This document shows, one piece after another, positions 1 to 9,126 of a stretch of 64,000 nt of DNA. This DNA is from Sporosarcina sp. FSL K6-3457 (GTDB taxonomy: Bacteria > Bacillota > Bacilli > Bacillales_A > Planococcaceae): positions 1,753,501 through 1,817,500 of the forward strand of contig NZ_JBBOWX010000001.1 in NCBI RefSeq assembly GCF_038007285.1, read 5' to 3'. Positions within the stretch are counted from its first letter, which is position 1. Each line of letters opens with the position of its first letter. Below the pieces are notes generated by a model, which was not told where the DNA came from, made no database searches, and worked only from the letters and a program-made list of their open reading frames with translations. Made by a program: the position numbers and the translations under genes.

Positions 1-1140
1 GGCATAACTTGATGCAGGCCATTGCACGGATCAACCGGGTGGGTTGATTGTCGACTATATTGGCATTGCCGATAGCTTGAAAGAAGCGTTGAAACAGTAT
101 ACTGATAGCGACCGTGGTAATACGGGCATTGATACGTCACTCGCGGTAGATATTATGCTGGAGAAATTCGAGATTATTCAGGACATGCTGTACAAGCATA
201 GCTATGATGATTTTCATTCCGATAAACCATCCGCGCGCATGAAAGCCATCACGCAGACAATGGATTTTGTTATCGGACTTGGCGAAGAAGAGAAGAAACG
301 ATTTATGCAAGTGGTTACTGAGTTAGCCAAAGTATTCGCACTGTGTGCAACCGAGCCAGAAGCACAAGAGTTGAATGCCGAAATCGGATTTTTCAAAGCA
401 GTGAAAGCGAGGATTGTGAAACTGATTCCTGTAGAGGGAGCGAAAAAGACTTCTTTGCAAATCGATGCGCAGCTAAACCAGCTCATTTCGAAATCCGTCA
501 TTTCCGATGAAGTTATTGATATTTATACGTCACTCGGCATCGAAAATCCCGACATTTCGATACTGTCAGATGAGTTTTTGGAAGAAGTACGAGCTTTGTC
601 AGAGAAGAATTTGGCGGTAGAGCTATTGAACCGTTTGCTGCAAGGCAAAGTGAAAAACGTGCAACGAACAAACTTAGTAAAGGCACAAAAATTCACCGAC
701 ATGCTGAACAACGCTATCAATAAATACATCAAACGCGCCATTGAAACTTCCAAAGTCATTGAAGAACTAATCGCTCTGGCAAAGGAAATGAATGATTCCT
801 ATAAAGCAGGGGAAGCATCGGGGTTAATTAAAGAAGAGGTGGCCTTCTATGACGCCTTGGCCTCACATGATACGGCCGAACAAGTATTAGGTGACGACAT
901 CTTGAAAGTGATTGCGCATGAGCTGACGAAGGCAATCAAAGAGAACATGAGCATCGATTGGAATTTGCGTGACTCCGCGAGAGCAAAGATGAGGATTACA
1001 GTTCGGAGGCTGCTGAAGAAGTACGGCTATCCACCCGATTTGCAGAAGTTGGCGGTGGATACTGTGGTGAAGCAGGCGGAGTTGATGGCTAGTGGGATGG
1101 AAATAAAAGAATGATGTAAGGCCCCGGTGTTCAGAAATGG
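1..1140 (+). pseudogene. hsdR: Type I restriction HsdR, C-terminal part, copy A of a dispersed fragment family
   Basis: The reading frame at 44-1114 matches the C-terminal region of type I restriction endonuclease subunit R, beginning at the VDYIGIADSLKEAL block that follows helicase motif VI. Bases 1-43 still encode motif VI ([12 protein letters not shown]) in another frame. About 18-20 bp that normally encode the residues after NRV are missing, so the gene is frame-broken even if its 5' part lies upstream of the window. The frame otherwise stays open for 356 codons. A conserved non-coding tail (about 1115-1140, aaggccccggtgttcag) follows the stop and recurs after other fragments. Fragments of this same 3' end lie near 2.7, 6.8, 12.1, 18.2, 28.4, 31.2 and 32.7 kb. 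Certain as to family; the state of the upstream gene cannot be seen. Confidence 0.85.
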
Positions 1141-1271
1141 GTGATGGTTTTTTTTGTAAGATGAACAGATGAATGAATTGGCATTCCAAAAATACTTAGC
1201 CTTCACCCTATTCAATCTTGCAAATCTTTCACTATGAAATCTACTCGATTTCAACTGATATATACCTATTA

Positions 1272-1300
1272 TTGAACGTGTGTTCGCTTTGTGTTATAAT
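1272..1300 (+). promoter_or_regulatory. Sigma-A-type promoter for the Rpn-family gene
   Basis: TTGAAC at 1272-1277 and a perfect TATAAT at 1295-1300 are separated by 17 bp, 44 bp before the ATG at 1344. A strong ribosome site (GGAGGTG) follows at about 1328. Confidence 0.6.
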
Positions 1301-1343
1301 TAATCCAATAATCCGAAAAATATTATTGGAGGTGTTTTATTAA

Positions 1344-2306
1344 ATGGTGGTGACATGGGTCAGAGAAGAAAAAACGCAATATGATGGGAATTCGGTGGAC
1401 CAGGACGGTTTGTGGAAAAAAGTAATTGGAGAGTTGTTCGAAGAATTTTTACTGTTTTTCGCACCAGAATTGCATACGCGGGTTGATTTTAGTGTGGAGC
1501 CAGATTTTTTAGACAAGGAATTGTTTCAAGAAATCGTAGATAAGAAAAAAGGCAGACGTTTTGCTGATCGATTGGCAAAAGTTCATTTGAATGACGGAAA
1601 AGAGCAATGGATTCTTATCCATATTGAAGTGCAGAGTAAAAAAGAAACAGATTTTCCTGAACGAATGTTTCAATACTTTTATCGCATCTATGACCGCTAT
1701 CAAGAGAAGATTGTCGCTATCGCTGTTCATACGTCCTTTAATCAGAGCGATATTCCAGAACGTTTTGAGTACGATTATTTTGGTACGCAGCTACATTATT
1801 CGTATAGAAATTACCGAACGGAAGCTTATCCAGACAATGAACTGGAACAATCCGATAATCTTTTTAGCCAAATTATCTTAGCTGCAAAAGCACTGCATCA
1901 AACAAAAGACGAAGACCATCAACGTTTTTTGTTCAAAAGAAAGCTAATGCGTGAACTTATCCGTAATCAAAACTATTCACGTACCGCAGTTCAAGCTGTT
2001 TTTCATTTCATTGATTACTTGTTACAATTACCAGAAGCGTATACAAAACGGTTATCTGAAGAAATTCGCCCAATGATTAGAGAGGAGACGGAGCTGATGG
2101 AGCTATACAATAAAGAAAATGCTTCCCCGACAATTCTGAATGCATTTGATTTGGAGTTGGAGAAGGGAATCGAACGGGGAATAGAATTTGAAAAAAGAGA
2201 TATAACGAAGAAATTAATTTTGAAAAACATGGCACTTGAAACGATTGCGGAAATTACTGAACTTACGTTGGAACAGGTAAAGGAAATTCAGAAAACGTTG
2301 AACTAA
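1344..2306 (+). CDS. Rpn family recombination-promoting nuclease / PD-(D/E)XK transposase-like protein
   Basis: This 320-residue protein belongs to the Rpn family (formerly 'putative transposase', PD-(D/E)XK fold). Rpn proteins are DNA endonucleases that promote RecA-independent recombination; they are not the transposase of an insertion sequence here, as no terminal repeats are seen. The N-terminal nuclease core contains D75 (FADRLAKV) and the E95-V-Q97 pair (IHIEVQSK) expected for the active site, followed by the usual FQYFYRIYDRY helix. The C-terminus carries the family's charged helix and a LTLEQVKEIQ end. The start at 1344 is set by GGAGGTG 9 bases upstream. It stands between two hsdR remnants and may be transcribed together with the PC4-like gene 77 bp downstream. 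Target and physiological role are unknown. Confidence 0.85.
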   Translation: MVVTWVREEKTQYDGNSVDQDGLWKKVIGELFEEFLLFFAPELHTRVDFSVEPDFLDKELFQEIVDKKKGRRFADRLAKVHLNDGKEQWILIHIEVQSKKETDFPERMFQYFYRIYDRYQEKIVAIAVHTSFNQSDIPERFEYDYFGTQLHYSYRNYRTEAYPDNELEQSDNLFSQIILAAKALHQTKDEDHQRFLFKRKLMRELIRNQNYSRTAVQAVFHFIDYLLQLPEAYTKRLSEEIRPMIREETELMELYNKENASPTILNAFDLELEKGIERGIEFEKRDITKKLILKNMALETIAEITELTLEQVKEIQKTLN

Positions 2307-2383
2307 GTCGGATAAGGGTAAGTACAAATAGATACAAATAAACCTGGTTTATCAGGAGGATTAGAAAAGAAGAGGTAATCACC

Positions 2384-2611
2384 ATGGCCGAAATCAAATT
2401 CGACATTATCAAAAAAATTGCGGTTTTATCAGAAGGTAACAAGGGATGGAAGAAAGAATTGAATTTGATTAGCTGGAATGATCGAGATCCGGTTTATGAT
2501 ATCCGTGATTGGTCGGAGGACCATAAGAAGATGGGGAAGGGATCTACGTATACGTTGGGTGAGTTGCAGGTGCTGAAGGATAGTTTGCTGGAATTGACTG
2601 AACTTGAATAA
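2384..2611 (+). CDS. YdbC/PC4-family single-stranded nucleic acid-binding protein
   Basis: The 75-residue product matches the bacterial YdbC branch of the PC4 (transcriptional coactivator p15) family, small dimeric proteins that bind single-stranded DNA. The conserved core is visible: FDIIKKIAVLSE, GWKKELNLISWN, and YDIRDWSEDHKKMGKG. Length is normal for the family. The ATG at 2384 is preceded by GAGGT at about 2371. It follows the Rpn gene by 77 bp without a clear terminator. The gene ends 16 bp before the next hsdR fragment's reading frame, so it is tightly flanked by hsdR-derived DNA. Confidence 0.85.
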   Translation: MAEIKFDIIKKIAVLSEGNKGWKKELNLISWNDRDPVYDIRDWSEDHKKMGKGSTYTLGELQVLKDSLLELTELE

Positions 2612-2627
2612 ATGAGGAGGGCTGTCC

Positions 2628-3488
2628 GTGAGTTTATTACTTGTGGATAGCTCTTTTTTATGTTTTTTTCGCAACGATGAACTGAAACTCGTCCTTGTCC
2701 GTGATATGTGGCTGACGGGGTTTGACGTCCCTTCCATGAGCACGATGTATATTGACAAGCCCATGCACGTACATAATTTGATGCAGGCCATTGCACGGGT
2801 CAACCAGGTGGGTTAATTGTCGACTATATTGGCATTGCCGATAGCTTAAAGGAAGCGTTGAAGCAGTATACCGATAGTGACCTCGGCAAATACGGGCATT
2901 GATACGTCATTCGCAGTAGATATCATGCTGGAGAAATTCGAGATTATTCAGGACATGCTGTACAAGCATAGCTACGATGATTTTCATTCCGATAAACCAT
3001 CTGTGCGCATGAAAGCTATTACGCAGACTATGGATTTTATCATCGGACTTGGCGAGGAAGAGAAGAAACGATTTATGCAAGTCGTTACGGAATTGGCAAA
3101 AGCATTCGCGCTTTGTGCAACCGAGCCAGAAGAACAAGAATTGAATGCCGAAATTGGTTTTTTCAAAGCAGTGAAGGCGGGCATCGTGAACTGATTCTTG
3201 TAGAAGGAGCAAAAAAGACCTCATTGCAAATCGACGCACAGCTAAATCAGCTTATTTCAAAATCCGTCATTTCCGATGAAGTAATTGATATCTACACTTC
3301 ACTCGGCCTCGAGAATCCTGACATTTCGATTTTGTCCTATGAATTTTTGGAAGAAGTACGAGCCTTGCCCCAGAAGAATTTGGCGGTTGAGCTATTAAAT
3401 CGATTGCTACAAGGCAAAGTGAAAACGTGCAACGAACGAACTTAGTAAAGGCTCAAAAATTCACGGATATGTTGAACAATGCTATTGG
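2628..3488 (+). pseudogene. hsdR: HsdR fragment copy B (motif V/VI region to middle of C-terminal domain)
   Basis: After a short lead-in, from about 2665 the sequence encodes helicase motif V/VI of HsdR ([16 protein letters not shown], then [12 protein letters not shown]), and then repeats copy A closely until 3487. It has the same small deletion after motif VI as copy A and at least three further single-base frameshifts (near 2885, 3190 and 3425), so it cannot be translated as one protein. It breaks off at the codons for NNAI and is followed at once by unrelated DNA. The missing 3' part of the gene resumes at 6753 (copy C), about 57 bp further into the gene. Confidence 0.85.
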
Positions 3489-3508
3489 GCCACTTTTAAT
3501 TTGAACAA

Positions 3509-4882
3509 TCAAATTTTACCCAATTCATCTACAAAGGCTGGCTTTCTCCTATAACTACTCCGAAGTTCATTCACAATTATTTGCTGAAGCTCTTTTCCCA
3601 CTATATTTTCATAACGTCGAATCATTTGGCATACATCTTGATAGCCTTTGCGATTCGAAGCATGATTGGCCGCCATTTCAATATGCTCTTTATAGATCTG
3701 TTGGACCTCTTCTTTGTAGATATCCACCAAATCGCTAGCATACTGTTCAATACAATCTGGATATGCTCGCACAAATTCCATTAATGCATCTGTATCATTT
3801 TCTTCCTCAATCAGCCTTTGATACAGCCTTCTCACTTGCCACCCCGAATGCTTTTGTAGCTCTTGCTTTAATTGCATATAAAATTGGTCTGGGTCCTCGG
3901 CAAGCGCCTTCAATTCATGATAAAAATCAAAATCCCCATTCATAAAAAGATCCTTTGCTAATAATTTTTGTTCCCTTCTTAGCGATAGCGCTTTGTAGGC
4001 AGCATATCTAAATTTCTTCCACTTGGATACTAATCCCGCATATTCCCGGTCAGATTGTTCTCCCGCTGCTGCTAACTCGATAACCCGATTATAATTTTTC
4101 TCTACTATGCATCGCTGAATCAATTGTTCCCTAAATGACGAATAATGCAGACGTGCTTGTATAAATTGGTTCGCTTCCTCTGCTGTACCGTATTGATCAA
4201 TCATTCCAAATAACAGTTGATTCAAGGCTTCATTGTGATAATGTTGAGACGAATTTTCATCAATCAATGATTCAACTTTTCGGCTTAGCGCTTCCCTATT
4301 TTCATTACTATCCGCAAAATGTATACAGATTCTTAATAAGATAATTTGATATTCTTCCCATTCCTTAATAGCCGAATGGTCGCATTGTTTGAGAAGTTTC
4401 TTAAAAAGTTCTTGCCTCTGCTCAGATTCCGAATCAATCGCATCAACGACCGTCAATTCTATCACTTCTAGTGCATCCTCTACCAACATGCCGATATCAC
4501 CATTGGAATCATCCGTATATTGAAATGCTTCAATCGCTTCCTCTAGCATTACAAAAGAAAGCTCTAGTGCTACTACTACATCCGCACAGTACTCAATTTG
4601 CACGAAGCATTCATCCAATTCTCTCACAAAAGGACTAATGTCCCGGTAAGCAATATAACCTTCTCTTCCCATATATTTATCCACAATCGAACGCAACAAA
4701 TCTTTAAATTTTTCTAGCTCTTGTCCCGTCACACTTTTCGAATACTTGAGTAGCAAACGACTTTTCAGGATGCTATCTTTTTTCGCTAACTCATCAACAA
4801 TACTGATTAACTGGTCTTTCGATAAATCGTTCAGCACCTCTGTTAAGCCTCGTTGCTCAAAGTTTTGAGGATTCATTGCCAT
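3509..4882 (-). CDS. Alpha-helical repeat protein, similar to the C-terminal part of SWIM zinc-finger proteins
   Basis: A 457-residue, acidic, almost entirely helical protein. The pattern of paired helices and the block YIAYRDISPFVRELDE resemble the C-terminal half of bacterial SWIM zinc-finger proteins, but no N-terminal CxCx(n)CxH SWIM motif is present, so this may be a shortened or stand-alone form. The ATG at 4882 has GGAG a few bases upstream. It is divergent from the pRiA4b-type gene, sharing a 108-bp intergenic region, and these two genes together fill the gap between HsdR copies B and C. Function unknown; the SWIM relationship is my recollection of the family and is moderate at best. 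Confidence 0.55.
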   Translation of the reverse strand: MAMNPQNFEQRGLTEVLNDLSKDQLISIVDELAKKDSILKSRLLLKYSKSVTGQELEKFKDLLRSIVDKYMGREGYIAYRDISPFVRELDECFVQIEYCADVVVALELSFVMLEEAIEAFQYTDDSNGDIGMLVEDALEVIELTVVDAIDSESEQRQELFKKLLKQCDHSAIKEWEEYQIILLRICIHFADSNENREALSRKVESLIDENSSQHYHNEALNQLLFGMIDQYGTAEEANQFIQARLHYSSFREQLIQRCIVEKNYNRVIELAAAGEQSDREYAGLVSKWKKFRYAAYKALSLRREQKLLAKDLFMNGDFDFYHELKALAEDPDQFYMQLKQELQKHSGWQVRRLYQRLIEEENDTDALMEFVRAYPDCIEQYASDLVDIYKEEVQQIYKEHIEMAANHASNRKGYQDVCQMIRRYENIVGKELQQIIVNELRSSYRRKPAFVDELGKI

Positions 4883-4990
4883 AGCTCCATTCTTTTTTTA
4901 GAATTATGTTTATCATGTATTTCTTCATTCTACATTATCGTATATGATAAAGAAAAGAACAGTCATCCTATCAAAAAAAGGAGTGGTTTA

Positions 4991-6532
4991 ATGATTTATC
5001 AATTTAAAGTCAGTTTAAAAGGAATGAGTCCACCCACTTGGAGACGCCTGCAAGTAGAGGGAAACTTGACATTTTACGGTTTTCACCAGGTACTACAGGA
5101 TGCATTTGACTGGGATGATTACCATCTTCATTCCTTTTCCATGCAAAAACGAAATGGGAAAAAGGTTATTGATATTATAGAACCCCTAAATGAGGAACCT
5201 AGCTTCTTTTCATTTCAACGTACACATGATGAACATCTAGAAATTATCAGTGACTGGTTTTTCACAGAGAAGGATCGGGCCTTATATACCTATGATTTCG
5301 GTGATGATTGGGAGCATGAAATCAGACTTGAAAAAATTGTGGAGAAAGAAGTGAATACCCAGTATCCCCATTGTGTGAAAGCAATGCGATTGGCACCTGA
5401 GGAAGATAGCCGTGGAATGTGGGAAGAAGAGCCTTCATTGGAGGAAGTAGACTGGCGGGAACTTACCCTTGCAGTAAATGAGTCATTTACCCACAATACA
5501 TACGCTAAGCACACTAAACCAGATGACGGACATAAACCATTCGATTGGCTAACACTCATCAAACAAGCAAAGGCACTAAATGCCACCAAACCGTGGGAAA
5601 AGCTTGCGGATGATCAAGTTTTCATTGTAGAGGATACTGAACAGTTCTGTTATTGCTCCATATTAGGTGCTGGCGGGCAAGAGTTCGGTCTAGCTGTTTA
5701 TCTTGGCGATGAAGGTCTTCAATCTTTGCAAGCAACACTATTGGGAGAATCGTATCCAGATATTTTCTTACAGCAACGAAGTTTGTTATTGGCTTTTGTT
5801 GATCGGGATGAGTTGGAAAATGACGATTATCAATTTCTAAATCGACTAGGTTTATCATTTCGTGGGTCTAAACAGTGGGTCCAGTTCAGAAGTTTGGTGC
5901 CTGGCAAATCCCCATGGTTGCTAGATGAAGAAGAAGGACGCATATTGCAGCTTGTCCTTGAACAAACAATTGCGATGTTGAGGGAAGTTGAAAAAGGGCT
6001 CTTCATTCCCCCCTTCACGGACGGGAAAGAATTTTTTGGACGAGTAATAGCTGATAATGATCCAACTGTATGGCAAACTGCTCATATGGCAGCCTTTCAA
6101 AATAAGCAATCTTCTGAAAGCAGAATGGATGTCGAACTTCATGTAAGTGAAATTGATATGAAGCGTCTCACAAAAAGGCAAACAAACGACAGCCACATTC
6201 TTTTAGACCTATTCATGCTTGACTTACCAGTGCAAGATGCGCCAGGCAACCGTCCCTATTTTCCTTATATGCTTGTGGCATTGGATGAGCAAAGCGGCGC
6301 CGTGGTCTTTCAAACGGTTGTCACTGCAGATAATATTGAAGAAAAAGTCCAGTCGATATTCGTCCAAATGATTGAAGAGTTACGAGTCCTTCCAGGAACG
6401 ATGACATTAAAAGCCCAGATAGCACAACAGTTGGCACCAGTAATCAAACGACTTCCAATTTTAGTGAATGAAGTTAAAGTAATACCACAAATTGATACAT
6501 TGCGAGATTTGTTGCGGGATATACCGAGGTGA
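4991..6532 (+). CDS. Plasmid pRiA4b ORF-3-like family protein
   Basis: The first about 190 residues are a clear pRiA4b ORF-3-like domain (IYQFKVSLKGMSPPTWRRL, FHQVLQDAFDWDDYHLHSF, YTYDFGDDWEHEIRLE). This domain is common in proteins of mobile elements and in SEC-C-containing proteins, and its biochemical role is not established. The remaining about 320 residues form a second conserved-looking region with no motif I can name. I place the start at ATG 4991 because AAAGGAG lies at 4977-4983; the frame is open further upstream but without a ribosome site. Length is 513 residues. A strong terminator follows at 6570. Confidence 0.75.
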   Translation: MIYQFKVSLKGMSPPTWRRLQVEGNLTFYGFHQVLQDAFDWDDYHLHSFSMQKRNGKKVIDIIEPLNEEPSFFSFQRTHDEHLEIISDWFFTEKDRALYTYDFGDDWEHEIRLEKIVEKEVNTQYPHCVKAMRLAPEEDSRGMWEEEPSLEEVDWRELTLAVNESFTHNTYAKHTKPDDGHKPFDWLTLIKQAKALNATKPWEKLADDQVFIVEDTEQFCYCSILGAGGQEFGLAVYLGDEGLQSLQATLLGESYPDIFLQQRSLLLAFVDRDELENDDYQFLNRLGLSFRGSKQWVQFRSLVPGKSPWLLDEEEGRILQLVLEQTIAMLREVEKGLFIPPFTDGKEFFGRVIADNDPTVWQTAHMAAFQNKQSSESRMDVELHVSEIDMKRLTKRQTNDSHILLDLFMLDLPVQDAPGNRPYFPYMLVALDEQSGAVVFQTVVTADNIEEKVQSIFVQMIEELRVLPGTMTLKAQIAQQLAPVIKRLPILVNEVKVIPQIDTLRDLLRDIPR

Positions 6533-6569
6533 ATATAAATGCGAATGTGATAAGAGTATGAATAATTGA

Positions 6570-6626
6570 AGACAGCAAACTCTATTCTGAATTTTAAATT
6601 TGGAATGGAGTTTGCTGTCTTTATTT
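6570..6626. terminator. Terminator between pRiA4b-type gene and SEC-C remnant
   Basis: A 13-bp perfect core stem (AGACAGCAAACTC with GAGTTTGCTGTCT) with further pairing toward the loop, followed by a T-rich tract on the + strand and preceded by an A-rich one. It can serve the + gene and the - strand remnant. Confidence 0.8.
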
Positions 6627-6638
6627 AGATTTAAGCTG

Positions 6639-6743
6639 TTAATCGCAACATTTCTTATACTTTCCCCCACTACTGCAAGGACAAGGATCATTTCTGAACC
6701 TTCTTCTACACTTGCCGTATTTTTTTGTGTCCGAACACAAGTG
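6639..6743 (-). pseudogene. Orphan SEC-C zinc-binding tail (C-terminal remnant)
   Basis: Read on the - strand, this short stretch encodes RNDPCPCSSGGKYKKCC and a stop, the signature of the SEC-C metal-binding motif found at the C-terminus of SecA and many other proteins. The frame runs back to about 6743 and then meets HsdR copy C, so the rest of the gene is gone. SEC-C tails often occur in the same families as pRiA4b and SWIM-type proteins, so it may come from a third gene of the neighbouring block. Confidence 0.7.
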
Positions 6744-6752
6744 GTAACCATA

Positions 6753-7240
6753 CTGGCAAAGGAAATGAATGATTCCTACAAAGCAGGCGAAGCATCGGGG
6801 TTAATCAAAGAAGAAGTGGCTTTCTACGATGCCTTGGCCTCACATGATACGGCTGAACAAGTATTAGGTGACGACGACATCTTGAAAGTGATTGCGCATG
6901 AGCTAACGAAGGCGATTAATGACAATATGAGCATCGACTGGAATTTACGCGATTCCGTGAGAGCCAAGATGAGGATTACAGTTCGGAGGCTGCTGAAGAA
7001 GTACGTCTATCCACCTGATTTGCAGAAGTTGGCGGTGGATACGGTGGTGAAGCAGGCGGAGTTGATGGCTGGTGGGATGGAAGTTTAGAACTTTATAGGA
7101 TTGATTTAAGGCCCTGGTGTTCAGAAATGGATGCTGGGGTTATTGTAATTAGTTAAGTAGACCAATTGTTTTGATTTATTGGTATAAACAGTATGATTTG
7201 TGATAGAATTGAGTTGAGAATATACGTTCCTTTGATACAG
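6753..7240 (+). pseudogene. hsdR: HsdR fragment copy C (last about 110 codons plus downstream tail)
   Basis: From CTGGCAAAGG at 6753 the sequence follows copy A to the stop at 7086-7088 with one extra in-frame codon (DDD for DD). The conserved non-coding tail follows (about 7107) and continues to about 7240; the same longer tail is found again at 32657-32815. This piece begins 57-60 bp further into the gene than the point at which copy B stops, suggesting one original copy split by the 3.26-kb block 3488-6752. Confidence 0.85.
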
Positions 7241-7597
7241 TCTGTTTTCTATTAAATTATCCAGTAGGCTGAAGAGAAGATTTTAAAATCAGCAACGATT
7301 GAAGGGGGATTTTATGCGGATTTTGAGTGCTATCTATTTGGATAAGGATGGAGTAACACAAGAGATTCATCCTAGAGAGATAACAGCTCGTATTTATGAG
7401 AATGAGCTAAAAGGAAAACTATACTGCCCAACAGAAAATTGCCCAGCTAAAATTAGCTTTAGTAGTGGGAGAACAGCACATTTTAGAACTTGGAGATTTG
7501 ACGAACATTCGAGAGATTGTTTGTTTTATTTTGATAGGATACCTATGAGTTTAGGCAGGAACACAACGAATATAATTAGTGTTGAAATTACTTATAA

Positions 7598-9126
7598 CTC
7601 AACTTTCGCAGGGCGAAATCGGCAAATAAGCCTTGATGTAACTAGGTAAACCAGCCATCCATTGCTGTAGTTGATTTTCGACTAGCTTTTTGAGTTTGGA
7701 ATTGGTCTGTTTCAGGACATCTTGAAAAAGCTCGATCAATTGCTGTAAAGCCACAGCCCAATCTAGTTCATTGACTTCATCACATAATTCATAAAAAAGC
7801 CCACCTAATGTCCGTTCATCGGTGTTGCAGCGGTTTTGCCAAGCCAGTACGATATAGCGAGAAAATACAATCGTTGTATGGCTAATCAAGCTATCATATG
7901 AACGACCTTGAAACTCTTTTTGGAGTTTCAAAAGAGATTTAGTCGTCTTAAAAAACACCTCAATATCCCAGCGCATGCCGTAAATTCGCACAATTTCTTG
8001 TTCGGAAAGCGTACAGTCGGTACTGAGAATGGCGAGCCATTCGCTTTTCTTATTTCGATTTTGAATGAATATAATTTTTATAGGTGTCCCGTTCGACATG
8101 ACACAATGAATGGAACGAAGGATGCTCTTTTTATCTTGAACGGGCTGCGCTAGATGATAAAGCTTCTTTAAATCAACCAGCTGACCCGCCACGGAATAGC
8201 GCTGTTTCGTTGCTTTTACCATGCCGATGACATCAATCCCTTGGTCAACAATTCCTTTGATAAGAGGTGGCATTGTAAACCAAGAATCCATCAAGACATA
8301 ACTTGCGTCAATTCCACTCGAAAGCGCACGCTGAATCATAGCTGGAATTTGTTCAGGAGCCGTTTGTAACGCATTTACACGGCGTTTATAGCCAGATGTA
8401 CGCTTATCGATATCCGCTTGAATTCCATTTATTTGAGAGTTTTTCGAGCTGAGTAAAGAAAAATCAACCGGCATAAACGTGTAGCCATCTGACCAGCCCA
8501 ATGTAAGCATTCGGAAACCTTTGTAAAAACGCATTTTTGGTGAGGCGTGATCAAAACAGCGAGCGAGAAGCTCTACCTTTTTACTGCGATTTCGATCAAA
8601 AGATGAGTCATCAATAATAAACACCTTTGGACGAGTTTGGTCCGTGAGGTGTCCCACTTTTTGAATCGTAGAGGCACTGAAAGCTAGTAAAAACCGTCGC
8701 CAATTGAACGTGGATTGATTTAAGAATCGGTACACGGCATCTTTAGCTGGATAGCGCTCCGCTTTCTTTGATTCTAAAAGAGAAAACCAATTTCTATGTT
8801 GGAAAATCAAACAAAAGACAATTTGAAATAGGTATGAAGAGCTGAAACCCACTGACTTTTGAATGCCGGCATTACGCAAGTGTTTGAAAATCTCTAGCTC
8901 TGAGAAAACAGAGCGAAGTTCTTTAGGTAGTTGATTATTATCATGGTTATGATCTATCATATTAGTAGGCACCTCTTCTATGTGGTAGTGATTTCTCGAT
9001 AATCTCACTATACCAAAAGAATGAGGTGTTTTTTTCATTTATGAAATTGTCAATGGACCTATTGATTAGGCCATAAAACTAGTTCAACCAACTGATCACA
9101 CTGTTTTATTAGGTGCGAAAGTTGAG
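7598..9126 (-). mobile_element. IS4-family insertion sequence, complete, 1529 bp
   Basis: Perfect 13-bp terminal inverted repeats (CTCAACTTTCGCA at 7598-7610 and its complement at 9114-9126) bound the element. It is flanked by a direct 6-bp duplication TTATAA (7592-7597 and 9127-9132), which is itself palindromic, so the apparent inverted match extends to 19 bp. Removal of the element plus one TTATAA restores the host reading frame, which fixes these boundaries. One transposase gene occupies most of the length on the - strand. Confidence 0.9.
7599..8960 (-). CDS. IS4-family transposase (DDE)
   Basis: DDE transposase of 453 residues. The first catalytic Asp lies in FIIDDSSFDRNRSKK, the second in YVLMDSWFT, and the third acidic residue in YGMRWDIEVFFKTTK, which fits the IS4 signature Y-(2)-R-(3)-E-(6)-K. 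I choose ATG 8960 because AGAGGTG lies 8 bases upstream; an earlier in-frame ATG at 9038 lacks a ribosome site. The stop codon overlaps the left terminal inverted repeat by all but one base. The gene appears intact, so the element may still be active. Confidence 0.9.
   Translation of the reverse strand: MIDHNHDNNQLPKELRSVFSELEIFKHLRNAGIQKSVGFSSSYLFQIVFCLIFQHRNWFSLLESKKAERYPAKDAVYRFLNQSTFNWRRFLLAFSASTIQKVGHLTDQTRPKVFIIDDSSFDRNRSKKVELLARCFDHASPKMRFYKGFRMLTLGWSDGYTFMPVDFSLLSSKNSQINGIQADIDKRTSGYKRRVNALQTAPEQIPAMIQRALSSGIDASYVLMDSWFTMPPLIKGIVDQGIDVIGMVKATKQRYSVAGQLVDLKKLYHLAQPVQDKKSILRSIHCVMSNGTPIKIIFIQNRNKKSEWLAILSTDCTLSEQEIVRIYGMRWDIEVFFKTTKSLLKLQKEFQGRSYDSLISHTTIVFSRYIVLAWQNRCNTDERTLGGLFYELCDEVNELDWAVALQQLIELFQDVLKQTNSKLKKLVENQLQQWMAGLPSYIKAYLPISPCES

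Noticed and set aside
1344..2306. Transposase of a mobile element
   Set aside because: The family was once annotated as transposase, but it is the Rpn nuclease family and no terminal repeats or target duplication flank it.
2877..3445. Two short proteins of about 105-110 residues
   Set aside because: They are frame-shifted pieces of HsdR copy B without their own starts or ribosome sites.
4853..4990. N-terminal extension of the pRiA4b-type protein
   Set aside because: The upstream frame overlaps the divergent gene and lacks a ribosome site, while AAAGGAG precedes ATG 4991.
6600..7088. 162-residue fusion protein reading from the terminator into HsdR copy C
   Set aside because: The first about 50 codons are the reverse complement of a SEC-C motif and a terminator arm; the frame is open by chance.
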